NCBI GenBank assembly: GCA_015143295.1
Contig: CM026554.1
Span: forward strand, 53,132,627 to 53,196,626
Source of the DNA: Tetracentron sinense
Taxonomy: Eukaryota; Streptophyta; Magnoliopsida; Trochodendrales; Trochodendraceae
Direction of reading: 5' to 3'
DNA: 64,000 nucleotides
Below, piece by piece: positions 13,801-24,669 of this stretch. A program made the translations under genes and the position numbers. Position 1 is the first letter of the stretch. Each line of letters opens with the position of its first letter. The notes under the pieces were generated by a model, which was not told the origin of the DNA, did not search any database, and was given only the letters and a program-made list of their open reading frames with translations.

Positions 13801-16800
13801 GATTTATATCTTATACCTAATTTAAGCACATAATGAATGCTGTAGTGTTATATTCACCACCTACAAACCTTCTCAAGCATTAACCAGAACACCTACCCAT
13901 GGTGCATGTCAATTTGTGTTGTGTAAGTTAAACAAAATATATGAAATAAAAATTCAGAAGTGTTCAGCCATAATCTGAAACGTGTCGGAATCCGGCACAT
14001 GTCTCGCATGGGCATTTAACTTGTTTAGAAGAATCCGCAACACAGCTCGCAAGAGATCAAGGGCACCCCTTCCGATGCCAATACTTGGACCATAGTGACA
14101 TGCAACAATCAGCTGATTTCCTTGTGCTATGAGTCCTTTTGGCAACAACTGCCACACGTTTCACTTCTCTCATCTATGTTATAAATTTTATAATTGTTAT
14201 CTCCTGTTTTCTTTATTTCACGTTCACCTAAAGCCCTAATTTAAGGTATCACTCTATTTTGCAATTGCACTTACAAAAGTATACATTCTAACGTTTACAC
14301 ACCTATGGACTATCCAGAAAAGGGACACAAGACCAATAAATAGTCCATCCAAAATCTATATCCCTACATTTTTATTATCAGCTACTTCTAGTTCTATTTC
14401 ATTTTGAAAAGCTACAAATGGAGTCAAAAGTTTGGCAAAACTCAAACAACAATTCTTTTGCTTCAAAGTGCAATCTTGGTCTCTCACATGATACAGGAGG
14501 CCATTATACCAGGTGCAGAAGGAGCCCCAGCACCAGTCCCTATAACCAAATACTTATGCAGACTTTCTTTAGCAATTGTGCTTTTCAAAGCTGACTACTA
14601 CGTGATCCTTTTCTAAAGTTAATTCTTCCCTATTTTTTCTAATCGTTACATTATCCTCCCTCATGATGCAGTTGATGTTCTGATCATGAGCAAGCCTTAA
14701 CTAAGGCAGATCCCACTAAGCTAAGCTTGTAAAAGGCAAGAGATTTGAAATCTTTAACACAATTCAAGAGGATTCAGAAGCAGGAATTTAATCAAGCAGA
14801 AAGAATCTAAAGGCATGGATTTTTAGTAAGTCAAATCAAGTTCTATTCCCTATGGATGAGTGGCACAACTAGTAAGGAAATGATTAGAAACATGAGCATA
14901 AGACAACCTAAATACCTATTAGGTAAGTGATAATATAAAGGAGGACTCATTTGATATGGTTTGTCAAGTGCAATGAAGACCTATGTGACCACCTAGGGGC
15001 AAAGCCAGGGGTGCCCCCCTGAACCTTTGAAAACCAATACATATTTTTTAAAATTATGGGATATAGCCATGGAGAATGGCCCTCAACTTTTGAAAAAATA
15101 AGAATTTTTATTCTAAGTTGTTTAATTATTTAATTGTGCAAAATCATGGGACAAGGGGCAGTTGCACCCCATAATATAATCCTATATTATTTAATTATTT
15201 AATAGGGCATAGCCATGGGCCAAGGAGGCAACTGTCCTTGACTTTCGAAAATTAAATATATCTTTTATACCATGTTATTTAATTATTTAATAGGGCATGT
15301 CCATGAGTGATGAGATAATGGGACATCTCCCCCATAAACAAGGAGAACCAATACCTGTAAGATATATAAGAAATGTCCCACGAACTTAGTTCTCATAAGA
15401 AAAAAAATATGTTGAACCCCATCCCCCTAGACTCATAATATTTCATACTCGCCTAATCATTCTTCACAAATCCAGCAACAATTACTACCATTTTCAATCA
15501 ATCATTGTGTGCCCCCCCTACAAAAAAATCCTAGATCCGCCCCTATGAGCACCTATGAGAAGGATTGCACTAGTACATGTTGAAGGCTCTAAAAAAGACA
15601 AAGGATGACTAAAGAGACATGGATGGATGTAGTGAGAAAAGATCCCTCTAGATATAGTGGATCAGTATAAAAGGACTCGTTGAGATAAAGCTTGGCCAAT
15701 GATTGGTGATGATGATGTTTGTCCCAAAGTTTGAAGTCCCGGTTCATCATTATTATTGCTCCTCGCAGGATATGTAACAAGATCTTGAAAATTCAATACC
15801 TATTTGAACTTTTTTGTTAAAAATATTGGAAGGTCGGTACAACGCTGGATTAAACTGGCCAAAATTTCAAAATCACTCAACATTGAAATCAAACCTTGAA
15901 TGTTACAAACTCTATTTAAATTTTAGAATTTCATATGTTTGGACAACCAATTAGAATTTACCTAGCATAGGTGATAGGGGACACTTAGACTACAATTATT
16001 TTGTTGTGTTAGTATAGCAAGTTTGCATCTATTTCCATAGTTTTTAATGCTTGGGTGATTACACTAAAACACCAAAAAAGCAATTGCATCTTAACGAGAG
16101 CCTTCCTAGCCCCAATATAGGCGCTCATGCCTCAAGGTTCCAGACTCTCAGTTAGGCGAGGCAGTCCCCGAGACGCTTTGACTACACTAGTGTCATGTTG
16201 ACATTGTAAAATCTAAATTTCAACATTGTCGCAAATACAATCGCCCAAAATTCCTAGGTACCAAACATTCTAACAGATAACCCAAACGAAGATGAGTCCA
16301 GATTGGATTACCTTCAAAGCATGTAATTTAGACACAGCATTGGACTTGACCACCAGTTGTCACTTAAGCATGGATATCCCTTTAAGTGCTAATAGGCCGA
16401 CACGGTCATAATGTTAATGGTCATAATGGATGTTATAACATATAAACACGAGATAACTCAAGCGAAAATAGGAATCCAGCTAAAATATATTCCATTCCAA
16501 GCTTCACATTTTTATACCCCTCCTAGTCCTGCATTTCAATCAAATTAGGCATTGGATTCAAGCCCCTCTGTTTTTTTCATAGTTTCGGAGTGATACCTCA
16601 TCTTACTATAACAACATAAAATGAACGAAATCCACTCATCGAACCAGTAGTTTCAGGAACTAGAACAAAAACTCTCGCAAACTATCAATTTAACTCATCA
16701 AACTAAATTTTCCATCGAGTAAGAATTTTTCAAATCAAGAGACTAAACTAAACGCAATTTTTCACCCACGGATCCTAGAAACAAACAAGAACACGATCAA

Positions 16801-16913
16801 CTCTATGCTTTCAACAATCGAAAAGAGCGAAAGAGGATTCGAGTAACGGAATCTTACAGGGGTTTGAGATTCTTCAAGAGGTATCTAGTTAATGAAGACT
16901 CCTCAAACTTCAT
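511..16913 (-). CDS. C3H41: RBM26/27-like protein, PWI-like + CCCH zinc finger + two RRMs (C3H41-like)
   Basis: Six coding exons can be placed by GT-AG sites and continuous frame: 16913-16858, 13246-13128, 5922-4967, 3792-2581, 2193-1855 and 1005-511, giving about 1058 residues. Order of parts: a PWI-like helical region (about residues 1-85, with a KKDKPVKELQ stretch), an acidic and Arg/His-rich linker, a CCCH finger of spacing CX8CX5CX3H (347-366), RRM1 (599-672, RNP2 LFVNGV, RNP1 RAFVQF), a charged coiled coil (745-781) and RRM2 (880-963). The start is the first ATG of the short first exon; that exon ends in phase 2 and joins in frame. Family knowledge: RBM26/27 proteins and plant C3H41 bind RNA in the nucleus and are linked to RNA surveillance. 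The symbol is inferred from resemblance to Arabidopsis C3H41. No frame break is seen. Introns reach 7.2 kb and are full of transposon debris. Confidence 0.88.
1196..1558. mobile_element. hAT-type MITE in the last intron of the C3H41-like gene
   Basis: A 363-bp insert is flanked by a perfect 8-bp direct repeat, TTATAGAC, at 1188-1195 and 1559-1566. An 8-bp duplication is the hallmark of hAT insertion. Its ends, CAAGGATTAAAAAT and the complement of ATTTTTATTTTCATG, form a weak terminal inverted repeat. It has no coding capacity. The CAAGG start resembles the end of the larger hAT at 51448, so the two may share a transposase source. Confidence 0.75.
1732..1832. repeat. Compound microsatellite (TG)n/(TA)n/(GA)n
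   Basis: Runs of TG, TA and finally GA dinucleotides lie in the last intron just upstream (plus sense) of the exon at 1855. Confidence 0.85.
3793..4966 (-). other. Intron 3 of the C3H41-like gene
   Basis: The donor is CAG then GTATGT (junction 4967/4966) and the acceptor AATTACAG (3793). The intron is 1174 bp. I see no repeat with clear ends and no reading frame that continues the gene. Confidence 0.7.
6741..6975. repeat. Imperfect tandem duplication of about 120 bp in intron 2
   Basis: A block beginning CTTTGGAACTTAACAGC occurs at 6741 and again at 6861. Both continue through a shared CTCCTTGATG segment and an AAAATTCTAACA segment. The intervening bases include GTGTAGTCAAA, the end motif of the neighbouring MITE family. 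Confidence 0.65.
6980..7342 (+). mobile_element. 5'-truncated L1 LINE, 3' end
   Basis: A plus-strand frame reads WSLWKERNRRVFE, the signature of the C-terminal part of plant L1 ORF2, downstream of its zinc-binding reverse-transcriptase region. A T-rich 3' UTR and an A-rich tail at about 7329-7346 follow. Everything upstream of the ORF2 C-terminus is missing, as expected for a 5'-truncated insertion. It lies in intron 2, antisense to the host gene. Confidence 0.65.
7350..7549. mobile_element. MITE with TGTAGTCAAA ends, copy 1
   Basis: The 200-bp element starts TGTAGTCAAA and ends TTTGACTACA, a 10-bp terminal inverted repeat. The interior is rich in CCTAGGC/GCCTAGG motifs. No coding capacity. 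Confidence 0.6.
7570..7767. mobile_element. MITE with TGTAGTCAAA ends, copy 2
   Basis: This is a second member of the same family 20 bp away, again bounded by TGTAGTCAAA and its complement, with a TAGGCG-rich interior. The bases after each copy (GATCGAAAG and GGTCGAAAGG) are alike, so the pair may have arisen by local duplication. Confidence 0.6.
8741..11920 (+). mobile_element. L1 LINE (plus strand) nested in the minus-strand L1
   Basis: The plus-strand frames run in L1 ORF2 order. The end of the endonuclease comes first (RPTSNHLPITL, matching the SDHxP motif). The linker follows (LKSRLKEWNREVYGNIH, then a WLEDGDRNTKFFH-like stretch). Reverse-transcriptase blocks come next: KAPGLDGFTIEFF at about 9530 and SLRQGDPLFPFLLS at about 10100. 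The C-terminus (IWKEMNKRVFED) is at about 11590. An A-rich tail ends near 11920. It is 5'-truncated inside the endonuclease and full of stops and frameshifts. It occupies intron 2 of the host gene. Confidence 0.7.
10412..10672 (-). mobile_element. Inverted L1 fragment inside the plus-strand L1
   Basis: Within the plus-strand L1, the minus strand here encodes an L1 reverse-transcriptase stretch: VNMSKSKLVGIGEV, then a CLGCRVRSLP motif. This is the segment expected just after the FADD box. It is therefore a locally inverted piece, consistent either with twin-primed integration or with a separate small insertion. Confidence 0.55.
14985..15530. repeat. Degenerate tandem repeat, about 90-110-bp unit
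   Basis: A unit containing GGGCATAGCCATGGG, followed by a TTTAATTATTTAATAGGG segment, recurs about three to four times with strong divergence. The same TTAAATAATTAA-centred motif reappears at about 17735, 18115 and 21565, so this is a dispersed repeat. Confidence 0.45.
16050..16195. mobile_element. Remnant of the TGTAGTCAAA MITE family
   Basis: The right end reads GACGCTTTGACTACACTAG with a GTTAGGCGAGGC interior, matching the MITEs at 7350 and 7570. The left end is eroded. Confidence 0.45.
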
Positions 16914-17110
16914 ATCTCCAAGCATCCCTCTTCATTGTCCGTGACCGAAAGAGGGGAAGATGAATCCCTAGAACGCCATTAATGGACCGAAATAGTTTCA
17001 GAGAGGATGGAAGAACAGTAACAACCAGACGATCACTAGGGGTTTTGATGTGAGCTTCTTCTGTCAACAGTGGTAGGGTTTTTCAACCTATTTCTTTTCA
17101 CCGGAGAGAA
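16914..17110 (-). promoter_or_regulatory. 5' UTR and proximal promoter of the C3H41-like gene
   Basis: This region is upstream of the ATG at 16913. It has CT-rich minus-strand runs (TTCTTCCATCCTCTC and similar) typical of plant leaders. AT-rich sequence with an AATATATC stretch lies further up at about 17190. A transcription start near 17100 is an inference from composition. Confidence 0.35.
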
Positions 17111-18248
17111 GCTGAGAGGCAAATAGGATCTCTTTTGCTAAACCGGACCGAATGCAACCTGAGCAGAAAAATTAAATAGAAATGCTAAAAATGATATATT
17201 GAATTTTAAAAAAAAATTAGTCCGAATGCCACTCGGATTTATGTGTACAGTGTTATCAAAATAAAAAGACCAAAATATCCTTAATCGAATCACTTAACCA
17301 GCTGATTTACTTACATACACACCTGCCTGCTTATGCCGGGAGCAGTTTGTGTATTGCTTGTAGGTGGTCTGAAATTCATTTCGTGATGTGGGGTTGTTAA
17401 GCCCACTATCTAGCCCCACTTCAAATTTTAGACTCATAGCTCTCATTTAACTAATAAACAATTAATCCGTGTTTGCAACCTAATCGTATTCAAGGGTGGA
17501 GCCAGGATTTTTTTGTAAGGGGTGCGCAATGGTTGATTGAAAGTGCTAATAATCGTTGATGAATGATTAGGCGGATATGGAATATTTGGGGTTTGGGGGG
17601 GGTGAGGGAGCATGGCTCCCCAAAAAAACTGACGCCTAAGTTCGTGGGTTATTTCATCCATACAATATATCCTACAGAGATTGTTTCTCCTTGTTAACGG
17701 GCAATTATCCATTTGACCTATGGCTATGTCATGTTAAATAATTAAGGGTACCTTTTAATCGCCCTAAGTCAAAAATATCACCTAAAATAACATGGTTTGA
17801 AAAGTTTTACCAAATAGGGTATGTATCCCAATATCACCTTTATTAGTGTTTGAGTTTTATATGCATAGTTAAGGGGTAAATATGTCAAAAGCATACTCTT
17901 CTAGGTAATAAAAATGGAAAGGATGCCTTTTTTTATAAATATATGTCAAAACATGCTTTTTTAGCTAGATAATAAAAATGCAAAGCATGACCTTCTAGGT
18001 GAAGTACTGCCCAATGATTAATTAACATAGTATAAAAAATATTTTTTATTTTTAAAACTTCAGTGGCTCCCTTGCCCTTGCCCTTGCCCTTGCCCTCGCC
18101 CAATGTTATGCCCTATTAAATAATTAAAAAATATAGTATACTTTTATTAAAGTTTAACGGGACATCTACCCATTGTCCCATGACTACGCTTCGACTTACC
18201 CTTATGGTACCTTAGTGGCTACCTTAGGTCTGGCTCTGTGTACAAGTT
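17111..18248. other. Intergenic, no gene seen
   Basis: Repeat-derived AT-rich DNA with copies of the TTAAATAATTAA motif and a short GCCCTT hexamer array at about 18070-18100. No supported gene. Confidence 0.5.
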
Positions 18249-19118
18249 TTGTAACGACCCCAAAGCCCCACCTTGGTCATAATGGGACTTTGAGTCCACT
18301 ACATTATTTAGCCCTGCTTAACCCCCATAACAATAAGGCGGAATTAAAAGATAATTGTCCATAAATAATGACCATAAAATATTTTTTCATAAAAATCTCT
18401 CATCCGATATATAATAAATCGATAATAATCCAAATCTATAAACATAAACTGAAATAAGCCTAGCATATCCACCATGATCAGGTAGAATAAGGTCACCAAA
18501 TAACAGTGAACAGTCTAAGCAACATCCTGAACATAACATAAGTCTAAAACAAGACAACTCAAAAAGTAATCTATGATCTATTAGTAGGGATAACTATCAA
18601 CATCTTTGGTTCCCTCCTCTGGAAGCTCATCTACTTCTCCTTCCTCAAAGTACTCATCTTCCACTCAAGTAGCAACTACTTGATCCTACGCTAGACCTGA
18701 ACGACAATAACAGGTCGACTGGGCATTGAATACTCAGCGGATATCTAAACTAACCAACAATAGCACATTCATATATCTAATATACAAATCATGAAACAAT
18801 TGTAAAGTCAATAGCAGTTTAATATAACATGAACATAATCAGAGTGCAGAAACATATGAACATCATGACTTAACTTGACTCGTGTACTTGTGTGACTCTT
18901 GAACTTGTATCATGAATGCAATGCATGCTTGTTTTCCCATAAAAATGGTCAACGAGGTCTTTATATTTAGATCCATGAAAGTGCATCGACATAATGGTAA
19001 GAGCTCTTAGATCCCAAATGTCCATGATAATTATCCAGGACTTGAAATCTTATCCATTGAGAACATCAACGAATATCAGAGTTACTTGAATTTTAGGGTC
19101 CTTGTAAAATCATGCAGT

Positions 19119-19245
19119 GTCCTTATCCTTGTACTTGTATTTCAGTGTTCAGAGTCCTTGTACTTGTAATTCAGTGTTCAGAGTTCTTATACTTGTAATT
19201 CAGTGTTCAGAGTCCTTGTACTTGTTCTTATAATTCAGTATCCAA
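19119..19245. repeat. Tandem repeat, about 29-bp unit
   Basis: About four imperfect copies of a unit containing CTTGTACTTGTAATTCAGTG lie inside the LTR-like block. Confidence 0.7.
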
Positions 19246-20448
19246 TATCCATGCATTGTCCGTGTACCCGTGAGACTTGTAAACTATCACACATGTGCAC
19301 TTGTGTTTGCGTGTCGTGATTAACATCTGAATTCGATCATCACTTAGATTCCATCTTTCGTCAAAAAACTCTGCTAGGTTACATCCGCCTATTTAGAGAA
19401 TTCCCAACATGGAGGACTTCCTCTAAGCATTGGGCTACCCGAATATCAATCACCATGAAACTTGAATAAACATAATTTATCAAAACATACTTCATATCTT
19501 GACATATTCATGCTAACATTTCTAAGCATAATTCATCATAGCATATCGTATTATACTTATACAAGTCTTTCAATATCATCACTTTTCATACTTAGTATTC
19601 GTAGCCATTTCAACAAACACATACAATGCATTAATTATGTATACAATGTTTTTCCCATTTCACATTCTAAACCATATCACTTCTCATTCATAAATCATAT
19701 TCATCATTTCCAAACCTCACACCAATCCACAAATTCATAACTCATCCCTTCTCCATTTGAGCTCATTCACCATTATTTTCATACATCCATAATCCATAGA
19801 CATAATCCATAATTCAATTTAAGTTTATAGCATACAAATCCATCTATATACTTAATTAACAAGCAAATCCATACTCATTCATCATTTATCAAAATAAATC
19901 AATACTCATAATAATATAAGAGTTAGATGAGTGAAGATATAAATCTCAAATCACATTTCAATTCTTTAATTCATTCATAATCATGTAAATCTCTTGATAA
20001 TCCATACACATTCTTATCTAAGCATATAAACATATTACTAGGATTTAGTTAGAAGAGATATCAGCCTTAGGGATCATTCCCCTGATTCCAAATCACTCAA
20101 GAAGGCTTTGGAAAAGATCTCCAAGCTAATCCTCTTCCTTTCTAAGCAAAACTCTTATTCTCCAAGCTAAAACCCTCTTAGAACCCTAGGTTCTCTCTAT
20201 TCCTTTGCTAAATTAGGTTATAAATGGTTTATAACCCTAAAATCCTCAAAATAGAACCCCTATTTATAGCTTCAATGGTTAAAAAACCTAAAAACGTAGT
20301 TTTTGACAAAATCTAGGCGCGAGCGCGATCTATCGCACTTAGACCTGAAAGGAATTCAAAAAAACTCACTTGAATGCTATTGGTCGCATAAATTTGCGAT
20401 AGATCGCACTATTTTGCAATCGATCGCACTTGGTTTGCGATAGATCGT

Positions 20449-20685
20449 CAGGGCCGGCCCAAGCCATTTAGAGGCCTAAAGTGAAAATTCTAAATGGGGC
20501 TTTCTTTTTTTAATTTTTTAATATTATTTGAAAAAATCAACTATAAATGGGGCCTTTTTAATATTCTAAATAGGCCTTTTATTTTTTTTAATATTCTAAA
20601 TGGGGCCTTTTTAATATTATTTTTTATTTTTTTTAATGGGGCCTGAAGCAAAGGTTTTGATGGCCTAATGGACGGGCTGGCCCTG
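20449..20685. mobile_element. hAT-type MITE (CAGGGCCGGCCC ends)
   Basis: A 237-bp element with 12-bp terminal inverted repeats, CAGGGCCGGCCC and GGGCTGGCCCTG (11 of 12 paired). It is flanked by an 8-bp duplication TAGATCGT / TAGATCGC (20441-20448 and 20686-20693). The ends and duplication length fit hAT. It sits in the GATCGCA-rich part of the LTR-like block, so it is younger than that block. Confidence 0.85.
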
Positions 20686-21169
20686 TAGATCGCAACCCTC
20701 CTTTCCGGATTCCGACTGATTTTTACCTCGTTTTGGTATATTGACCATAACTTTTGACTCTCTTATCGGATTTTGACGATTCAACTTGTATTAGACTCGT
20801 CTTTCGAAGGAAAACAAATTTACCTCTAATAAACAAATCCTATTTTTGAGTTTTTAATGGTCTAAATTGGCTCCAAAGCTGACTGGTCTGCAATTTCAGC
20901 AGACAAAACATCGAAAAACCTACTTTTGACTTAGCTTATACTCAAAATCTGAAAAAACATCAAAGGTGAACCTCGAAGAGGGTTTCAATACTTTTCTAAT
21001 GGTTTAAGAATCACTCAATTCTGATAAGCGGTAACAAAACTAGAGCTTCTTAAAGTTGAGGGTATGTTATGACATCCCTCTCTTTACAACTTGATTAAAC
21101 TTTGGTCATACCACACCAGTTAAATATAAATACATACACATTAAAACATCACAAACACTATTATACCCA

Positions 21170-21445
21170 CTAGCGGGTGGCACGTGCGATGCACGTGAGA
21201 GCGATGGGAAGGAGTTAACCATAGTTAATAGGAATTAAAAGGGACACGTGTTAACCCGCGAGTGCGATTGATCTCTCCCTGAGTTCAATCGTGATTGACT
21301 GTTATTCTATTCTTTAAATAGATAGATGAGGGTAGTTTGGAAATTAAAGTAGACCATTAAATTAAAGTTTTGTTTTATATAAGTGTAGTTTAGGAATTTA
21401 TGAAAGTTCAGGCTACGCTTGCCTCTCCCATTATAATAGTATAGA
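21170..21445 (-). mobile_element. Small non-autonomous Helitron
   Basis: On the minus strand the element starts TCTATACTATTATAAT, preceded by A, and ends in CTAG followed by T, the expected A^T insertion. A hairpin (CACGTGC-ATC-GCACGTG) lies 7 bases before the CTAG. These are the three defining Helitron end features. It is 276 bp with no coding capacity. A relative lies at 26816-27212. Confidence 0.75.
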
Positions 21446-21989
21446 TAATACTTGCATTAAAGACATAAAAAAAATTCAGGTCTTTACAAGTTTAGTGCAT
21501 GTGTGTTAGTTACATGATAACCTTTCATGAAAAACAACCATGACTATACCATGTTAAATAATTAAACAATATAGTATAATTTTTTCTTTCTTTCAAAAGG
21601 TTAAGGGGTATTTATGAAAAAAAATTAGTGTTAACAAATACCCTGCTTTGGATTCATAATGATTAAACTACCACTTCCCAAGGTAATTTTTGGGTTGCTC
21701 CGATTGACTATTCAACCAGAGCTCCAGTTCATATATAGTTAATCTCAATATATATTTGTCTCAGCTTATAACTGTGGTGTTTTATCAAAAACATTATCTC
21801 ACTTCATAAATTGTAATACTCTTTGTAAGGCCGGGCAAGACAAGTTTTCACTTAAATCCTTATAACACAGATATGACCCAACCTCTCACTACATGTATAT
21901 GGGTAAGATTGTTTTTTCAGATTCTAAAGTGAGATCAAACGAATATATGCATATAAACTTATTGGCTGATTGGATGCCGAGGGTGTCCA

Positions 21990-23332
21990 CGCTACAAGAA
22001 AGCTACTAACTAGCGACGGAAAAAATTCATATATAATAATCATGTTTCCGTCACTAATAGAATTAGAGATGGAAATATTTCTTTCTCCGATGCTCGCATC
22101 ACTAATGAGTTTGAGTAATTAGAGACGGATTATTTTCGTCTCTAAAAGTATTTTACTTTTAGGGATGGAAATATTTCCATCTCTAAAACAGTTTTTTTTT
22201 TTATAAATACAGTCCTCCCTCTGGTGAGAGAGAGAGATTTTGGGGAAAGGACGATACAGTGTTGTTCGGAGAAAATACCGTGCAACCCCATCATCGATCA
22301 CCATTGACGGCAACAGGTTCACGTCGAACCATCTCGCCTGTATCCCCAAGTGACCTGAAGAACCCGCATCAAAACTCCCTGCAACAACCCAAAAACAAAT
22401 CAAATAATTAAAAGCCAGTTCTTCATAACAAGAACCCTAAAAAAAAATAGAGAAAATGGGTGTTGGATTATCCGAGTTTTACCATTTTCAGTAGGCCATG
22501 AAAGACCTAGTTGCAAAGGTGGATTACGAGGAAAAGGAGCTTACGGATAACTTTCAGAGAGAGAATCAAACAAGAAAAAAAAAAGGATAAAAACCAGAGA
22601 TTTTGGAAGAATCTTACGGATGAGAGATGAGCGATGACAGAGGGAGATGGAGTCGACTCAAAATCCGCCATTAGAACTCGATTTGTCAATCGACTTATCG
22701 ACTAAAATGGAGAAGAAAACAGGACCGAGGAAGTCGAAGAACGGAGAGAGATTTCTTCTCTGTTAGGGTTTGAGACTTTCCTATGAAGGGTAGAGAGAGG
22801 AAGAATAGGATAAAGAACGAGAGAGGGATTTCTTCTATGACGGGAAAACGAAAGCGAAAGGGCCAGTGGGGTGGATTCTAATTTTTTACGGGAAATAACT
22901 CAATTTAATGGTCTTTTACTATTAGAGATGGAAATAAATCCGTCTCTAAAAGTAAATTTATTTTACAAAATAAATTAAATGTCAAAATAAGCATTAGAGA
23001 CGGATTTATTTTCCTGACTAATGGTCTTTTGCTATTAGAGACAAAAATTTTCACCTCTAAATGTAAATTTATTTTAAAAAATGAATTAAATGTCAAAATA
23101 AGCATCAAAGATAGAAATATTTCATCTCTAATAGTAAATATTCCGTTTCTAATAGTTTTTACTAATTAGAGACGGAATATTTGTGTCTCTAAAATTGATT
23201 AAATATCGAAATACTAATTAGAGACAAAACATTAGTGAAGGCACTAGTTTCTGTTTCTAAAAGTATGTATTAGAGACGAAAATATTTGCCGTCTCTATTA
23301 TTCCGTCGCTAGTCGGTAGCTTTCTTGTAGTG
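21990..23332. mobile_element. Defective CACTA (En/Spm) transposon
   Basis: The right end is the complement of CACTACAAGAAAGCTACC; the left end reads CGCTACAAGAAAGCTACT (one change in CACTA). A 3-bp duplication CCA flanks it (21987-21989, 23333-23335). Subterminal arrays of GAGACGGA-type motifs occur at both ends, as in CACTA elements. The 1343-bp element has no transposase. Its interior (about 22200-22880) has a different composition and could be captured DNA. It interrupts the duplicated flank of the P1 gene; the related P2 flank at about 28340 lacks it. Confidence 0.85.
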
Positions 23333-23858
23333 CCAGTTAGAAGATGAGCTTTTACTGTTCTAGATATAGTGCTTGGCCATGAGCGCGCAATTGGAATGAT
23401 ACACATTGAATTAGGGTGCTAACTAGGGTGTGTTAGCAGTTCCTTCCTGCCATGTTTCTAGAGGCACATGGGTTCAATCGTTCCAATTATGAAACCTTTG
23501 GAAGAAGATGATGGATCGAAATATACATAGCTACTATACCAAAATTAGGTGCAAAGAACCAACCATACTGACCTAGTGGATAAATCAGGAATAAATAAAC
23601 AAAAACAACAATTGGAGCAGAACCTTAATTATATATGTTACTTGGCTGTTTATCTTCTTGAATGGGGACTAATTTCTATGATACTAAACATTCATTTAAT
23701 TGATCTTAGCAAGGTTACTCCACAATTATTAACTGTCAAAACAATGCAACTGATCAGTAGGTTGCGCAAAGGAGCCTGGAACCAAGAATTATCTTTGTAA
23801 TCAGCAGAGAAATGCTTTATTTTTTACACGCAAGATAGATAAAGTAACTGGAGTCTCA

Positions 23859-24580
23859 TTAATAAATAATCGGTGGCGGCGGAGCAGGTATTTGTATTCT
23901 AGGTGATTTCCCCTGGTTTCTTGTCGGCGTCGGTGGAGCAGGTCTTCTTGATCTTAGGCTCTGAAATGTTACCTCTTTTTCTCCATTAATCACCTGGCTT
24001 TCACATCCAAAACTACCTTTGTTGCCTGGAGCCACCTTCCTTGAGCTGCCCTGACCGCCGGAAAACCACCATAAACCCTCCTCATCACCTTCAAGCAAAA
24101 AACATATCATAAGAAGAAATTAGTAATTGAAGGAGCTCTGGACAAACGTATTACAAAGTAAACATGTGTGTTTAAACTATCAAAGATCCTATATTATGGT
24201 CATATATGTTTGTGTGTGTGTCCCCATATATTGTAGAGATGTGCCAGCTCTTGAGTGGAACATATCTAGAATATGGATGGACCGATGAACCTAACTACTG
24301 TGGATTGATCGATCAGATGATTAACCTAACTAGTATGGTCTTGTGGGCTATATATATGTAGTATTTCTAAGATGTGGGGCTTATTTTGGATGGTCTAAGA
24401 TCAACGTCATGTTTGGATGGCCATTTACGCAAGCACCATTAGTGGGTATTGGTTAATATAGGAAACAGTGAAAAATAGAAGAATACCAGAAGAAAGCAAG
24501 GGAGAAGTCGCCGGCAAACCACCTAGAAGAAGCAATACAGACAGTGTTGCAGCAACCAGCTTCGCCGGAAAACCAACCAT
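23859..24580 (-). CDS. Putative secreted small protein P1 (four-member tandem family)
   Basis: Two exons, 24580-24487 (94 nt) and 24088-23859 (230 nt), are joined by a phase-1 GT-AG intron and give 107 residues. The ATG is preceded by an in-frame stop. Residues 1-25 form a clear signal peptide (LVAATLSVLLLLGGLPA). A core GLWWFSG follows at 36-42, then a GSFGCESQV motif at 57-65 and the tail RSRRPAPPTPTR. The C-terminus is proline-rich. Unlike P2-P4, which have a Cys in the WFSGCQ motif, P1 has Gly there and so a single mature cysteine. I do not recognise the family. Signalling or defence peptide precursor is an inference from signal peptide, size and RRP-rich tail. Four copies with conserved exon structure support a real gene. 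Confidence 0.7.
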
Positions 24581-24661
24581 GTCGACGACGAGGAAAGTCT
24601 ACCAGTTGGTTCACTTGTTAAGGAAGAGAGAGGTCTGAGGATTTATGCCATGCAAATGAAG

Positions 24662-24669
24662 TATAAATA
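24662..24669 (-). promoter_or_regulatory. TATA-like box of P1
   Basis: TATTTATA on the minus strand, about 85 bp upstream of the P1 ATG, in a segment conserved at P3 and P4. Confidence 0.5.

Larger units (their letters stand above)
13247..16857 (-). other. Intron 1 of the C3H41-like gene
   Basis: A 3.6-kb intron with donor CCCCT then GTAAGAT and acceptor TTGCAG. It holds the degenerate repeat at 14990-15530 and a MITE remnant near 16050-16190. The rest (13500-14980 and 15540-16040) shows no recognisable gene or bounded element. Confidence 0.75.
18250..21074 (-). mobile_element. Solo-LTR-like or non-autonomous LTR element (fossil)
   Basis: The block is bounded by TGTAACGACCCC at its left and TATGTTATGACA at its right, so on the minus strand it runs TGTCATAACATA to GTCGTTACA, the TG...CA form of Ty3-type LTRs. 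It has no coding region. Inside are a short tandem repeat (about 19119-19245), a series of GATCGCA palindromes (about 20325-20450) and a later MITE. I could not find a clean target-site duplication, so the ends are uncertain. Old and broken. Confidence 0.4.

Noticed and set aside
13954-14157. 67-codon minus-strand frame as a possible extra exon or gene
   Set aside because: No domain recognised, not in a frame that fits between exons 1 and 2, which join cleanly without it.
19462-19740. 92-codon plus-strand frame rich in His/Ser/Ile
   Set aside because: Low-complexity CAT-rich sequence inside the LTR-like block; no domain.
18250-21074. Calling this block a confirmed solo LTR
   Set aside because: TG...CA ends are plausible but no matching target duplication was found, so it is kept only as a low-confidence feature.
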